Below are positions 55,527 to 64,000 of a stretch of 64,000 nucleotides of DNA, piece after piece. This DNA comes from Acinetobacter bohemicus ANC 3994 (GTDB lineage Bacteria; Pseudomonadota; Gammaproteobacteria; Pseudomonadales; Moraxellaceae): positions 1 to 64,000 of the forward strand of contig NZ_KB849176.1 in the NCBI RefSeq assembly GCF_000367925.1, in the 5' to 3' direction. The notes beneath the pieces were generated by a model. That model searched no databases and had not been told where the DNA came from. It saw nothing but the letters and a program-made list of their open reading frames with translations. The translations under genes and the position numbers were made by a program. Within the stretch, counting starts at the first letter, position 1. Every line of letters starts with the position of its first letter.

Positions 55527-56819
55527 ATGACTGAATTAAATGATCTGCAATTTGATCTTGAACACATCTGGCATCCCTATACCTCCATGACCAAGCCTTT
55601 ACCGACCTTTAAGGTAAAGCAGGCCTATGGTGCAACCATTGAATTAGATGATGGTCGTCAGTTGATTGATGGAATGTCATCTTGGTGGTGTGCTATTCAC
55701 GGTTATAACCATCCAGAATTGAATCAGGCGGTAACCGATCAATTACAGAAGATGTCGCATATCATGTTTGGTGGTTTCACCCATGAACCTGCCATTGAAC
55801 TGGGTAAACTTCTGCTCCAAATTACTCCGCCTAGTTTAGATAAGATTTTCTATGCCGATTCAGGCTCTGTGGCAGTAGAAGTTGCCTTGAAAATGGCAGT
55901 GCAATACTGGGCTTCGCAAGGGAAAAAAGAAAAAAGCAACTTTGTCACACCCCGTTCGGGCTACCACGGCGATACATGGAATGCCATGTCCGTCTGTGAC
56001 CCTGTGACAGGCATGCATCAAATTTTTGGTTCAAGTTTACCGAATCGTATTTTTGTCCCTGCACCGCAAGTTGGTTTTTATGATGAGTGGGATCAGGCTG
56101 ATATTGCTGAACTGGAACAGACTTTGGCTGAGCATCACCAAAGCATTGCGGGACTCATTTTAGAGCCGATTGTGCAAGGTGCAGGCGGCATGCGTTTTTA
56201 CCATCCTGAATATTTGCGTCAAGCCAAATTACTCTGTGAAAAATATAATATCTTGCTGATTTTTGATGAAATTGCCACGGGTTTTGGGCGCACAGGTAAA
56301 ATGTTTGCATGGGAACATGCTCAAGTTGAACCTGACATTATGTGTATTGGTAAGGGTTTAACGGGCGGTTATATGACGTTGTCTGCGACCTTAACCAGTA
56401 AAAAAGTCGCGGAAACCATTAGTCAGGGTGAAGCAGGCGTGTTTATGCATGGTCCTACGTTTATGGCGAATCCTTTGGCATGTGCTGTAGCAGTCAAAAG
56501 TACCCAAGTGTTATTGGCGCAAGACTGGCAAGCCAATATTCAGCGCATCAAACAACAATTATCCACGTATTTACAGCCCTTATCACAGCTAGAATATGTA
56601 CGGGATGTGCGTATTTTGGGCGCAATTGGCGTGGTGGAACTGACGTTTAATGTCGATATGAAAATCTTGCAACAAGAATTCGTGCGTCGTGGCATTTGGA
56701 TCCGTCCATTCGGAAAATTGGTCTATGTGATGCCGCCGTACATCATCACGGAAAATGAACTTAAAACTTTATTAGAGCAACTGGTTGAAGTGGTTGAACA
56801 GATGGAGCATTCGGCATGA
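55527..56819 (+). CDS. bioA: Adenosylmethionine-8-amino-7-oxononanoate aminotransferase BioA
   Basis: PLP enzyme (430 aa) that uses SAM as amino donor to convert KAPA to DAPA. Landmarks: HIWHPYTSM, YADSGSVAVEVALKMA, IFDEIATGFGRTG and the Schiff-base Lys276 in IGKGLTGGYM. ATG 55527 has GGAG 6 nt upstream. The stop overlaps the bioF start (ATGA), showing an operon. Confidence 0.97.
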   Translation: MTELNDLQFDLEHIWHPYTSMTKPLPTFKVKQAYGATIELDDGRQLIDGMSSWWCAIHGYNHPELNQAVTDQLQKMSHIMFGGFTHEPAIELGKLLLQITPPSLDKIFYADSGSVAVEVALKMAVQYWASQGKKEKSNFVTPRSGYHGDTWNAMSVCDPVTGMHQIFGSSLPNRIFVPAPQVGFYDEWDQADIAELEQTLAEHHQSIAGLILEPIVQGAGGMRFYHPEYLRQAKLLCEKYNILLIFDEIATGFGRTGKMFAWEHAQVEPDIMCIGKGLTGGYMTLSATLTSKKVAETISQGEAGVFMHGPTFMANPLACAVAVKSTQVLLAQDWQANIQRIKQQLSTYLQPLSQLEYVRDVRILGAIGVVELTFNVDMKILQQEFVRRGIWIRPFGKLVYVMPPYIITENELKTLLEQLVEVVEQMEHSA

Positions 56820-57985
56820 GTCAACTTGAGCAACATCTTGATCATTATTCAGCGCAACTTGAGCAATTAAAACAACAAGGGAATTTACGTCAATTTACTT
56901 CGAATATTCAGCATGGTCGCACGATCCAAATTAACGGTCAAAGCATGCTGAATCTTAGCTCGAATGATTATTTGGGTTTAGCTTCAAATCTTCATTTACG
57001 TGAACAGTTTTTCGATCAAACACCGAATGATTTACGTATTATGAGTTCATCTTCATCTCGTTTATTAACAGGGAATTCTCCTGCATATGAACAGCTTGAA
57101 GCAAGTTTAAGTCAGGCATTTTATGGACGATCAGCGCTGTTATTTAACAGTGGTTATCACATGAATATTGGCATTTTACCTGCATTGAGTGATGCAAAAA
57201 CCTTAATTCTTGCAGATAAACTGATTCATGCCAGCATGATTGATGGCATCCGTTTGTCGTCGGCTAAATATGTGCGTTATCGTCATAATGACTTGAATCA
57301 TCTAAGTCAACTTTTACAAAAATATCATGCCGATGAAAGCTTTGATCGCATTATTGTGGTGACTGAATCCATTTTTAGTATGGATGGCGATGAGACTGAT
57401 TTAGGTGAATTGGTGCGGATTAAACAGCAATTTAGCAAAGTGATGCTCTATGTGGATGAAGCGCATGCGATCGGTGTCCGTGGCGAGCAAGGTCTGGGCT
57501 GTGCGCAACAATATGGCGTGATCAATGAGATTGATTTTTTGGTTGGTACTTTTGGTAAAGCTTTAGCATCTGTCGGTGGCTATTTGATTTGTCATGCCAT
57601 CATTCGTGATTATTTGATTAATAGCATGCGCCCCCTTATTTTTAGTACGGCACAACCCCCCATTTGTATGGCGTGGACAAATTTTATTTTCCAAAAAGTT
57701 TTAGAATTGAATCAGCAGCGTCAGCATTTACAACAGATTAGTCAGTATTTACAACAAGCAATACAAGCTAAAGGTTTTGATTGCCCATCGACCTCGCATA
57801 TTGTGCCTGTCATTATGGGGGAGTCGCAAAAAACGGTAAATAAAGCCAAAGCCTTACAACAGCAAGGTTTTTATGTTATGCCTGTACGTCCACCGACGGT
57901 GCCGCAGCATGGTTCACGGTTGCGAATTTGCTTAACTTCGCAACTGAATCAGGCTGATTTGGATCAGTTGGTTGCGTTGTTGTGA
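56816..57985 (+). CDS. bioF: 8-amino-7-oxononanoate synthase BioF
   Basis: PLP enzyme (389 aa) that condenses pimeloyl-ACP with alanine to give KAPA. Landmarks: LNLSSNDYLGLAS, SSRLLTGNSPAYEQLE, VDEAHAIGVRGEQGLG and the Schiff-base Lys248 in VGTFGKALASVGG. It overlaps bioA by 4 nt. Confidence 0.97.
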   Translation: MSQLEQHLDHYSAQLEQLKQQGNLRQFTSNIQHGRTIQINGQSMLNLSSNDYLGLASNLHLREQFFDQTPNDLRIMSSSSSRLLTGNSPAYEQLEASLSQAFYGRSALLFNSGYHMNIGILPALSDAKTLILADKLIHASMIDGIRLSSAKYVRYRHNDLNHLSQLLQKYHADESFDRIIVVTESIFSMDGDETDLGELVRIKQQFSKVMLYVDEAHAIGVRGEQGLGCAQQYGVINEIDFLVGTFGKALASVGGYLICHAIIRDYLINSMRPLIFSTAQPPICMAWTNFIFQKVLELNQQRQHLQQISQYLQQAIQAKGFDCPSTSHIVPVIMGESQKTVNKAKALQQQGFYVMPVRPPTVPQHGSRLRICLTSQLNQADLDQLVALL

Positions 57986-58009
57986 GTACTTTGCTGTGAG
58001 TGATGTATT

Positions 58010-58789
58010 GTGAAAAACCTCAATATTGATAAAGCCCAAGTCGCTCAGCGTTTTGAAAAGGCGGGACAAAGCTATACGCAGCATGCCGTGGTGCAAAAGC
58101 AGATTTGTCAGCATTTATTGGAATTGATGCAGAATGATTTGCCCAAAACAAAGCTTGATCGTGTCTTTGAAATTGGTTGTGGCTCGGGTAATTTAAGTCA
58201 TTTGTTGATGCAAAATTTTCAGTTCAATCAATTGATCTTGAATGATTTATACCCTGAAGTTCAGCAGCATTTTTCTGAATCAAAGCCACTGGAATGGTTA
58301 ATCGGTGATATTGAGCAGTTGCAATTTCCCCAAGATTTAGAGGTGATCGTTTCTAGTTCTGCATTGCAGTGGATATTTGATTTAGATGCGATTTTTAACC
58401 AATGTTCAGATGCTTTAATCGATGAAGGTTATTTATGTTTTTCCACGTTTGGACAGCAAAACCTGAAAGAAATTAAAGCATTAACGGGACAAGGTTTAGA
58501 CTATCTTGATCTTGCAACGATTGAGGAAAAACTGATTGCTCAGGGCTTTGATATTGTTCATCTATCTGAAAATATCGAAACTTTAGCTTTTGAGCATCCC
58601 AAACAAGTGTTACAGCATTTAAAAGCCACCGGCGTCACGGCAACCGCGTCCAAGCATCGTTGGAGCAAACAGTCGTTACAACAGTTTTATTTAGATTATC
58701 AACAATTTTCAAATCTGGATTCGTTGGGTCAAGCAAGTTATCGCCTGAGCTATCATCCTATTTATTGTATTGCACGGAGAAAGCCATGA
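58010..58789 (+). CDS. bioC: Malonyl-ACP O-methyltransferase BioC
   Basis: SAM-dependent class I methyltransferase (259 aa) that methylates malonyl-ACP to start the pimeloyl chain. Signature KAQVAQRFEKAGQSYTQHAVVQ at the N-terminus, the SAM motif VFEIGCGSGNLSHLL, and SSSALQWIFDLDAIF are all BioC-like. It uses a GTG start and a weak ribosome site, 24 nt after bioF, so its translation may be low, as suits BioC, which is often toxic when abundant. The stop overlaps the bioD start (ATGA). Confidence 0.93.
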   Translation: MKNLNIDKAQVAQRFEKAGQSYTQHAVVQKQICQHLLELMQNDLPKTKLDRVFEIGCGSGNLSHLLMQNFQFNQLILNDLYPEVQQHFSESKPLEWLIGDIEQLQFPQDLEVIVSSSALQWIFDLDAIFNQCSDALIDEGYLCFSTFGQQNLKEIKALTGQGLDYLDLATIEEKLIAQGFDIVHLSENIETLAFEHPKQVLQHLKATGVTATASKHRWSKQSLQQFYLDYQQFSNLDSLGQASYRLSYHPIYCIARRKP

Positions 58790-59427
58790 GCGCACCTGTA
58801 TATTTTATCAGTGGTATTGATACAGGGATTGGCAAGACCTACACGACAGGTTATTTGGCAAAATTATGGAATGAGCAGGGGCAAAAAACCATTACCCAAA
58901 AGCTGATTCAAACGGGTAATGTTGATATTTCTGAAGATATTGAACAGCACCGTGAAATTATGGGCATGGGCTGGTTTCCTGAAGATCAAAGTAAACTGAC
59001 CATGCCTGAAATTTTTACTTATCCTGCATCGCCCCATTTAGCCACGCAGATTGATGGTCGTGAAATTGATTTTCAGAAAATTGCTGATGCAACCCAGCAG
59101 CTCACTGAAAAATATGATTTGGTGTTGCTTGAAGGTGCCGGTGGTTTAATGGTGCCTTTAACCTCAGAATTACTGACCATTGATTATATTGCGGAAAAAA
59201 GATTCCCTGTGATTTTAGTCAGTTCAGGGCGTTTAGGCAGTATTAATCATACGCTTTTAAGTCTAGAAGCTTTAAAAATCCGTGGTTTAGAACTGTATGC
59301 TTTGGCCTACAACTTAAATGATGAATCGCAAGATGCCTTGATTTCTCAAGATACTGCAGCTTATTTAAAGGCGTATTTGGCACAGCATTTTCCAAAAGCA
59401 CTGTGGATTGATATTCCAGTCCTTTAA
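58786..59427 (+). CDS. bioD: Dethiobiotin synthetase BioD
   Basis: ATP-dependent carboxylase (213 aa) that closes the ureido ring from DAPA and CO2. The P-loop is SGIDTGIGKTYTTGYLA; LLEGAGGLMVPL is the second nucleotide motif. ATG 58786 overlaps the bioC stop by 4 nt; the frame opens earlier inside bioC. bioB is not in the window, so the last step is encoded elsewhere. Followed by a bidirectional terminator. Confidence 0.96.
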   Translation: MSAPVYFISGIDTGIGKTYTTGYLAKLWNEQGQKTITQKLIQTGNVDISEDIEQHREIMGMGWFPEDQSKLTMPEIFTYPASPHLATQIDGREIDFQKIADATQQLTEKYDLVLLEGAGGLMVPLTSELLTIDYIAEKRFPVILVSSGRLGSINHTLLSLEALKIRGLELYALAYNLNDESQDALISQDTAAYLKAYLAQHFPKALWIDIPVL

Positions 59428-59468
59428 ATTTTTTCTTCTTTTTTTGAGTTGAAAAAAGTGGAAGGTAT

Positions 59469-59500
59469 AAAAAAGCCACTCATTTGAGTGGCTTTTATTT
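59469..59500. terminator. Bidirectional terminator
   Basis: AAAAGCCACTC and GAGTGGCTTTT form an 11-bp stem with a 4-nt loop, between convergent bioD and rluB. Confidence 0.92.
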
Positions 59501-59515
59501 AAAGCAATTTAAGTA

Positions 59516-60682
59516 TTAAAACTTCTTAAAGCCTTTATTGATACCAAAAGGTTTGCGTGGAGCAAATTTGTTTTCACCACGGTTTTCGTTAGCCATGGTG
59601 TTACCGTTACGATCATTGTTAAAACGATTGCCACGGTTGTCGTTACGTTGTTCTGAACGATCAGTGCGCTGCTCTGAACGATCATTGCGGCTGTTAAAGC
59701 GGTTATCGCTATTGCCTTCTGTACGAACAGGACGATTATTGAAACGGTTGTCACTGCGGTTATCAGGACGTGCATTTTCAGTACCAGTTTGGCGGTGGTC
59801 ACGACGCTGTTCAGGTTGCTGTACGTCACCTTCAGTATCGCGGCGTTGTTGGCGTAAGTAGCCACCACGACGTGCAGCCAGTGGTTTGTCTTGCATACGT
59901 TCGTTACGGCGTTTTGCCATACCGAAAAGACCGGTGCCTTGACGTGGTTTTAACTCAACAGATTTGGTGAGGTTGTCGATATCGTTTTTATCCAGTTCCA
60001 TCCAACGACCCGTACGAAGTTCGCGAGGAAGAATTACCGTGCCGTAACGAGTACGAAGCAAACGACTGACTTTTAAACCTTGAGATTCGAAAATACGACG
60101 AACTTCGCGGTTACGACCTTCTTTAACCACCACTTGATACCAACGGTTAATCCCTTCGCCGCCAATTTCAGAGAATGACTCAAATTTAGCTGGACCATCA
60201 TCCAGAACAACGCCTTCAGTCATGTTCTTTTTGAGTTGAGGTGTGACTTCACCCATCACACGTACAGCATATTCACGTTCAATTTCATTTGATGGGTGCA
60301 TCAAACGATTCGCCAATTCACCATCATTTGTGAAGAGTAAAAGACCAGTTGAGTTAATATCGAGACGACCGACCATCACCCAGCGATCACCAGGAATAGA
60401 TGGAAGTTGTTCGAATACAGTCGGACGAGACTCAGGGTCATTGCGCGAACAAATTTCACCTTCTGGTTTGTAGTAAATTAGCACACGACGACGAATTTCG
60501 TCTTCAATTTGGAATTGGACTTTACGACCATCGATGCGAAGCTCATCAGTTGGTTCAATGCGTTCACCGACTTGGGCAACACGTCCGTTGATACTGACAC
60601 GACCTGCGGCAATGACTTCTTCCATATAACGGCGAGAACCCAAACCAACACGTGCAAGCACCTTTTGTAATTTTTCACTCAT
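59516..60682 (-). CDS. rluB: 23S rRNA pseudouridine synthase RluB
   Basis: A 388-aa pseudouridine synthase for U2605 of 23S rRNA. The N-terminal S4 domain (MSEKLQKVLARVGLGSRRY...EVI) is followed by the RsuA-type catalytic domain with the Asp in VGRLDINSTGLLLFTNDG. The last 125 residues are a disordered tail dominated by Arg, Asn, Asp and Gly (repeated RSEQR, DNRFN and NDNRGN), probably an RNA-binding extension. It follows scpB (41-nt gap), a classic scpA-scpB-rluB order. Confidence 0.94.
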   Translation of the reverse strand: MSEKLQKVLARVGLGSRRYMEEVIAAGRVSINGRVAQVGERIEPTDELRIDGRKVQFQIEDEIRRRVLIYYKPEGEICSRNDPESRPTVFEQLPSIPGDRWVMVGRLDINSTGLLLFTNDGELANRLMHPSNEIEREYAVRVMGEVTPQLKKNMTEGVVLDDGPAKFESFSEIGGEGINRWYQVVVKEGRNREVRRIFESQGLKVSRLLRTRYGTVILPRELRTGRWMELDKNDIDNLTKSVELKPRQGTGLFGMAKRRNERMQDKPLAARRGGYLRQQRRDTEGDVQQPEQRRDHRQTGTENARPDNRSDNRFNNRPVRTEGNSDNRFNSRNDRSEQRTDRSEQRNDNRGNRFNNDRNGNTMANENRGENKFAPRKPFGINKGFKKF

Positions 60683-60723
60683 GACAGCATAACCTTAGAA
60701 ATTATCATCAACAGTTCACCTAT

Positions 60724-61314
60724 TTATGACTTCGGTGCGTGAACATCGAGAACCATAAAAGCTTCCTTGGCATCCTGTAGGGGAGGCAGCTGACCTAAAG
60801 ATGCTAGGCCAAATGCATTTAAAAATTGTGGCGTTGTAACTAACAACGCAGGTCTTCCCGGGAGCTCTCTGCAACCAGATTCTTTAATCCAGTTCCAATC
60901 AAACAATGATCTTAATATTTGACTATTGTTTGAAACTCCACGAATTTGTTCAATATCTGCTCGGGTTACAGGTTGGTGATAAGCAATCACAGCCATGGTT
61001 TCGAGCATTGTTGGCGATAAGCGCGTTGGTCGCTCTGGCCAAACTTGAGTAATGATATTACGATATTTGGCACGAACCTGAAAACGGAAACCTTCAGCGG
61101 TTTCAATAAGTTCGATCGATCTACCATGTTGTAGCATAGCCAGTTGTTGTAAGAGTTGACGCAATTCGGCTTTGCTATATTGATTTTGTAGTGCTTCTTT
61201 TAAGCGTGCGAGCGAAACAGCGGCTTCACTGGCAAAAATAATCGCTTCGAGTTGCATTAAAATTTCATGTTGATTGTCAGCAACAGATAGTGGCGCAGTT
61301 TGATGATCAGTCAT
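60724..61314 (-). CDS. scpB: Condensin subunit ScpB
   Basis: A 196-aa winged-helix protein of the SMC-ScpAB complex; a ScpB dimer bridges ScpA. The family blocks LEAIIFASEAAVSLARL near the N-terminus and TRLSPTMLETMAVIAYHQPVTRADIEQIRGVS in the middle are clear. Its start overlaps the scpA stop by 4 nt. smc itself lies about 12 kb away on the other strand. Confidence 0.93.
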   Translation of the reverse strand: MTDHQTAPLSVADNQHEILMQLEAIIFASEAAVSLARLKEALQNQYSKAELRQLLQQLAMLQHGRSIELIETAEGFRFQVRAKYRNIITQVWPERPTRLSPTMLETMAVIAYHQPVTRADIEQIRGVSNNSQILRSLFDWNWIKESGCRELPGRPALLVTTPQFLNAFGLASLGQLPPLQDAKEAFMVLDVHAPKS

Positions 61315-62105
61315 GCTTGCACTCCTTGAATCGCCAAAGGGGCTTCAATACCTGTTGCAATAATATTAACTTTTTGTTGTCGTGTCAGTTCAAGAATGGC
61401 CATAAATGTCACGACCATGCCCATACGACCTTGGCTTGGTTTGAGTAAAGCATCAAAATGTAAAACTTCACCAGAGCGTAATTTATATTCAATAAAAGCG
61501 ATGCGTTCTTCTAGCAGCACAGGTTCTTGTTGAATTTGGTGAATGATCGGTTCTGGTCGATTAAACACACAAAATAAAGCATCACGTAACAGACCAATAT
61601 CATAGCCTTCGTTGTTTTGTGCCACTTGACCAAGACTTACATGCGCTGGGAACGTATCACGTTCTAGAATTGGCAATTGACCCAGACGTTCAGCTGCTTG
61701 TTTAACACGTAAATAGGTTTCAAGGCGGTCAATCAGTTGTTGTTTTGGATCTTTCTCAATCACCATAGATGACGTTGCTTTAGGCAGCAAAAGCCGAGAT
61801 TTAAGATCGGCCAATAATGCTGCCATCACCATATAATCCGCAGTCAGTTCAATATTGAGTGACTTCATTGCATCCATGTAAGACAAATACTGTGCTGCAA
61901 TGGGAGCAATATCAAGTTGTAATAGGTCGAAACCGCTTTTTTGAATGAGATAAATTAAAAAGTCGAGTGGTCCTTCGAAATGTTCTAAAAGAATTTCAAA
62001 TGCAGCTGGAGGAATGTATAAATCCTCAGGAATCGATTCTTGCCACTCATCCAGAACACGGATGTGTGAAGTTTGCTCCATAGGATCATGGATGGGTTGA
62101 TTCAT
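61311..62105 (-). CDS. scpA: Condensin subunit ScpA
   Basis: The kleisin (264 aa) that closes the SMC ring. Family block FEGPLDFLIYLIQKSGFDLLQLDIAPIAAQYLSYM is present, followed by the DLKSRLLLP helix and a C-terminal winged helix (VVTFMAILELTRQQKV). It overlaps scpB by 4 nt. Confidence 0.93.
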   Translation of the reverse strand: MNQPIHDPMEQTSHIRVLDEWQESIPEDLYIPPAAFEILLEHFEGPLDFLIYLIQKSGFDLLQLDIAPIAAQYLSYMDAMKSLNIELTADYMVMAALLADLKSRLLLPKATSSMVIEKDPKQQLIDRLETYLRVKQAAERLGQLPILERDTFPAHVSLGQVAQNNEGYDIGLLRDALFCVFNRPEPIIHQIQQEPVLLEERIAFIEYKLRSGEVLHFDALLKPSQGRMGMVVTFMAILELTRQQKVNIIATGIEAPLAIQGVQA

Positions 62106-62518
62106 TACAGTTATAGGCCACGCGAATTTTCAAAGGCATGAAGATGCTATTTCGGATCAGCTTTCAGGATGGATAAGTATGATGAGAAAAAGCACAGAAT
62201 TAATTTGCGTAGTCTAAAGGAAAACACGCTTCAAATAAATTACCAAATCGAACAAAAGACAAAAAAACCTGAAAATAAATAGGGAATATTTATTGAAATG
62301 ACAATCACCAATACGATGTCATTGTTAGATATGTGTTTTTTACTGGCGTAAAAGAATTTTTTTGCGCAATATAAAATCAAGAAAATACGTTGTGATTACA
62401 TATGAAAAATTATCTAAAAGCACAAGAAAATGAATATGGGTAAATTATTGGAATTCCTGTATCCAATCCTTTTCCCGTCCATCTTTTAGTAGAAAATCTA
62501 TATGGAAAAAGTGTCACA
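62106..62518. other. Gap between scpA and GNAT gene
   Basis: About 413 bp, AT-rich, between divergent genes. I see no gene, tRNA or clear hairpin. Its right end includes an ATG (62502) in another frame, relevant to the start problem of the next gene. Confidence 0.4.
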
Positions 62519-63121
62519 TTGCATTATTTATCTGCAACGACGCTGAGCGAAGAGCGTGTTAAACAAATTTGGCAGTGTGTAAAAATGGAAGTGGATCGTA
62601 GTTGTTGGACATATTTGCCTTATTCAGGTTTTAAGACCGTAGATGAATTACAAATCGCTTTAGAAAGTTGTTTTGGCTTTAAGGGAACCACGCATTATTT
62701 AATTGAAGTGAATCACACGATTGTGGGATGGGTAGGCTTAATGAATCAACGTCCTATGGATCATGCCATAGAAATTGGTAATGTTTATTTCTCACATCAA
62801 ATGAAGCAGTCTACGGCATCGACAGAAGTGATCTATTTATTATTACAGGCTTGTTTTAAGCAGGGTTTTCGCCGTGTGGAGTGGAAGTGTGATGAATTGA
62901 ATCAGCCTTCAAAACGAGCCGCTTTACGTTTTGGCTTTCAATATGAAGGAACTTTTCGCCAAGATCGTATAGCGAAAGGGCGAAACCGTAATACGGCATG
63001 GTTTTCAATGTTAGATGAAGAATGGCTAAGCTTAACAACAGCATATCAACAGTGGCTAAGCCCTGAAAATTTTGATACGGAGGGTAAGCAGAAGAAGCGA
63101 TTAAGTGATTTAACAGCTTAA
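62519..63121 (+). CDS. GNAT family N-acetyltransferase
   Basis: A 200-aa RimJ/RimL-like GNAT enzyme: HTIVGWVGLMNQRP with the central strand, AIEIGNVYFSHQM, EVIYLLLQACFKQGFRRVEWKC and the C-terminal SKRAALRFGFQYEGTFRQD acetyl-CoA side. Substrate unknown. The start is uncertain: the open frame begins with TTG 62519, and a well-placed ATG 62502 with no strong ribosome site is out of frame; ATG 62585 in frame would shorten the protein by 22 residues. Confidence 0.75.
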   Translation: MHYLSATTLSEERVKQIWQCVKMEVDRSCWTYLPYSGFKTVDELQIALESCFGFKGTTHYLIEVNHTIVGWVGLMNQRPMDHAIEIGNVYFSHQMKQSTASTEVIYLLLQACFKQGFRRVEWKCDELNQPSKRAALRFGFQYEGTFRQDRIAKGRNRNTAWFSMLDEEWLSLTTAYQQWLSPENFDTEGKQKKRLSDLTA

Positions 63122-63228
63122 TGAGAAAAATAATTTAAATTTTTCCCCTGAGCATCTGAAAAAAAATTAAAAAAAGTGATATTTTTTGCACAGTAATAAT
63201 TTATTGATAAATATAAATAAGGGTGGGT

Positions 63229-63705
63229 ATGAATATTAAATTTGTGGTTATTGGATTGTTGATTATTGGAGGACTTATCTTCTTCAATGACAGACATTAT
63301 AAAAGTGAACTAGAAGATCAATTTCGACAAGCGGGGCAAAGTGCTAAAGTAGGAACTAGAGTCGAGGTTTCCTCTTTAAGTCCCTATAATGATCGGGCGG
63401 AATTATTAAAAAATGAATATCCGCATATGACAGTCAGTATAACTCTTGAGGATTTTGGTCAATCGGTAATTCCTGATAAAGTTAAAGATGAAATAAAACA
63501 AACTGTCCAAAAACTAGCCTGTAACAATCTTACTACAGGTACAAAAGATGATGCTGATTTGATTAAATCAAGATTAAATGTGCTTGAAGAAGATGGAATT
63601 ACATGGACATATATTGTCTATAATCATCAAGGGGAAAAATTTTATGAACATACTCAAGTGGTTAAAGATTGTTCTGAATTTATGAAATTAAGAGAAATAT
63701 ATTAA
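63229..63705 (+). CDS. Hypothetical membrane-anchored protein
   Basis: A 158-aa protein with one N-terminal membrane segment (residues about 4-20) and a periplasmic or cytoplasmic tail with two Cys (ACNN and KDCSE) that might form a disulphide. I do not recognise it. AGGGTGGGT just before ATG 63229 is a good ribosome site; the upstream GTG is less likely. Convergent with the gene at the window end. Confidence 0.6.
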   Translation: MNIKFVVIGLLIIGGLIFFNDRHYKSELEDQFRQAGQSAKVGTRVEVSSLSPYNDRAELLKNEYPHMTVSITLEDFGQSVIPDKVKDEIKQTVQKLACNNLTTGTKDDADLIKSRLNVLEEDGITWTYIVYNHQGEKFYEHTQVVKDCSEFMKLREIY

Positions 63706-63732
63706 AATCACAATATTATAATATATAAGCGC

Positions 63733-64000
63733 TTATTCAAAAGCGCTTACATCACCAACACCGCGACGAATCACTTCAGGATGATCACCAGATAAATCAA
63801 TAATACTGGTGGTGTTTAAAATACCTAAACCGCCATCAATAAACACATCAATACGATTACTCAATGCCATTTCAATATCATAAGGATCATCTAAAGGGTC
63901 TTCATGATTGGGGAGGATGAGTGTACTGGTTAAAAGCGGTTCACCTAGTTCTTTTAATAACATCTGGCAAATCGGATTGCTTGGAATACGCAGACCAATG
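63733..64000 (-). CDS. Sua5/YciO-type protein, partial (5' end beyond window)
   Basis: The C-terminal part of a YrdC-fold protein, cut by the window edge. Visible: IGLRIPSNPICQMLLKELGEPLLTST, then DPYDIEMALSNRIDVFIDGG and TTSIIDLSGDHPEVIRRGVG, which match the YciO/Sua5 group of L-threonylcarbamoyladenylate synthase-like proteins. The ending fits the YciO subgroup better than TsaC. Its role in tRNA t6A synthesis is not certain for that subgroup. Confidence 0.82.
   Translation of the reverse strand, partial: IGLRIPSNPICQMLLKELGEPLLTSTLILPNHEDPLDDPYDIEMALSNRIDVFIDGGLGILNTTSIIDLSGDHPEVIRRGVGDVSAFE

Noticed and set aside
59538..59970. Plus-strand frames of 107 and 66 codons inside rluB
   Set aside because: Produced by the repetitive Arg/Asn codons of the RluB tail read on the opposite strand.
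63727..63748. AAGCGCTT twice near the window end as a terminator
   Set aside because: Stem can form, but there is no T-tract and it overlaps the 3' end of the YciO-type gene.

Overview
The window is chromosomal DNA from a gammaproteobacterium, almost certainly an Acinetobacter species. It is AT-rich. It carries an rrn operon ordered 16S, tRNA-Ile(GAU), tRNA-Ala(UGC), 23S, 5S. The neighbourhoods are typical of the genus: rpoN-hpf-ibaG-murA-hisG-hisD-hisC, ypjD/ffh, smc-zipA-ligA, scpA-scpB-rluB and bioA-F-C-D. It also holds the fil gene cluster that is characteristic of Acinetobacter. No species call is attempted.

Layout. 1-5806: rrn operon with promoters, two long RNase III-type processing stems and a strong terminator. 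6207-13193: sigma-54, hibernation factor, BolA-like IbaG, MurA and three histidine genes. 13198-14541 (minus): pabB. 14801-22837: six-gene fil cluster (secreted Gly-rich protein, C39 peptidase, two outer-membrane barrels, a periplasmic protein and a lipoprotein). 22903-30836: housekeeping genes (two Nudix hydrolases, a gamma-carbonic-anhydrase-like protein, tsaB, uppP, rsmJ, a membrane C13 peptidase, fghA, rpe). 31226-34589: copper resistance (CopL-like protein, copA, copB). 34717-35124: guanidine-II riboswitch and its exporter. 35160-43638: ogt, a NERD protein, dusC, ypjD, ffh, an RBBP9-like protein, coaX, birA and a TauE exporter. 44020-51233: FCD-type GntR regulator, smc, zipA, ligA. 51270-51619: a 350-bp structured non-coding insertion that splits a transcription terminator. 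51641-54684: a reductase, a bacterioferritin, a periplasmic peroxiredoxin and a small DUF protein. 54712-59427: biotin cluster bioH-like/A/F/C/D. 59516-62105 (minus): rluB, scpB, scpA. The window ends with a GNAT acetyltransferase, a small membrane-anchored protein and a truncated Sua5/YciO-type gene.

How genes work together. The biotin cluster holds all the steps from malonyl-ACP methylation (BioC) through demethylation (BioH-like) to dethiobiotin (BioF, BioA, BioD), and birA, which uses the product, is also in the window. Smc, ScpA and ScpB, the three parts of one condensin, are encoded at two separate loci about 12 kb apart. The copper genes form one tight co-directional block. The fil cluster is the most promising poorly described system: its combination of a beta-rich Gly-rich exported protein, a C39-like peptidase with an intact catalytic set and a dedicated outer-membrane barrel is reminiscent of the Pseudomonas Fap functional-amyloid operon.

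Limits. All assignments come from reading motifs and context. No database search, structure prediction or alignment was run. Where a start codon was moved from the longest reading frame, the reason is given in the entry.
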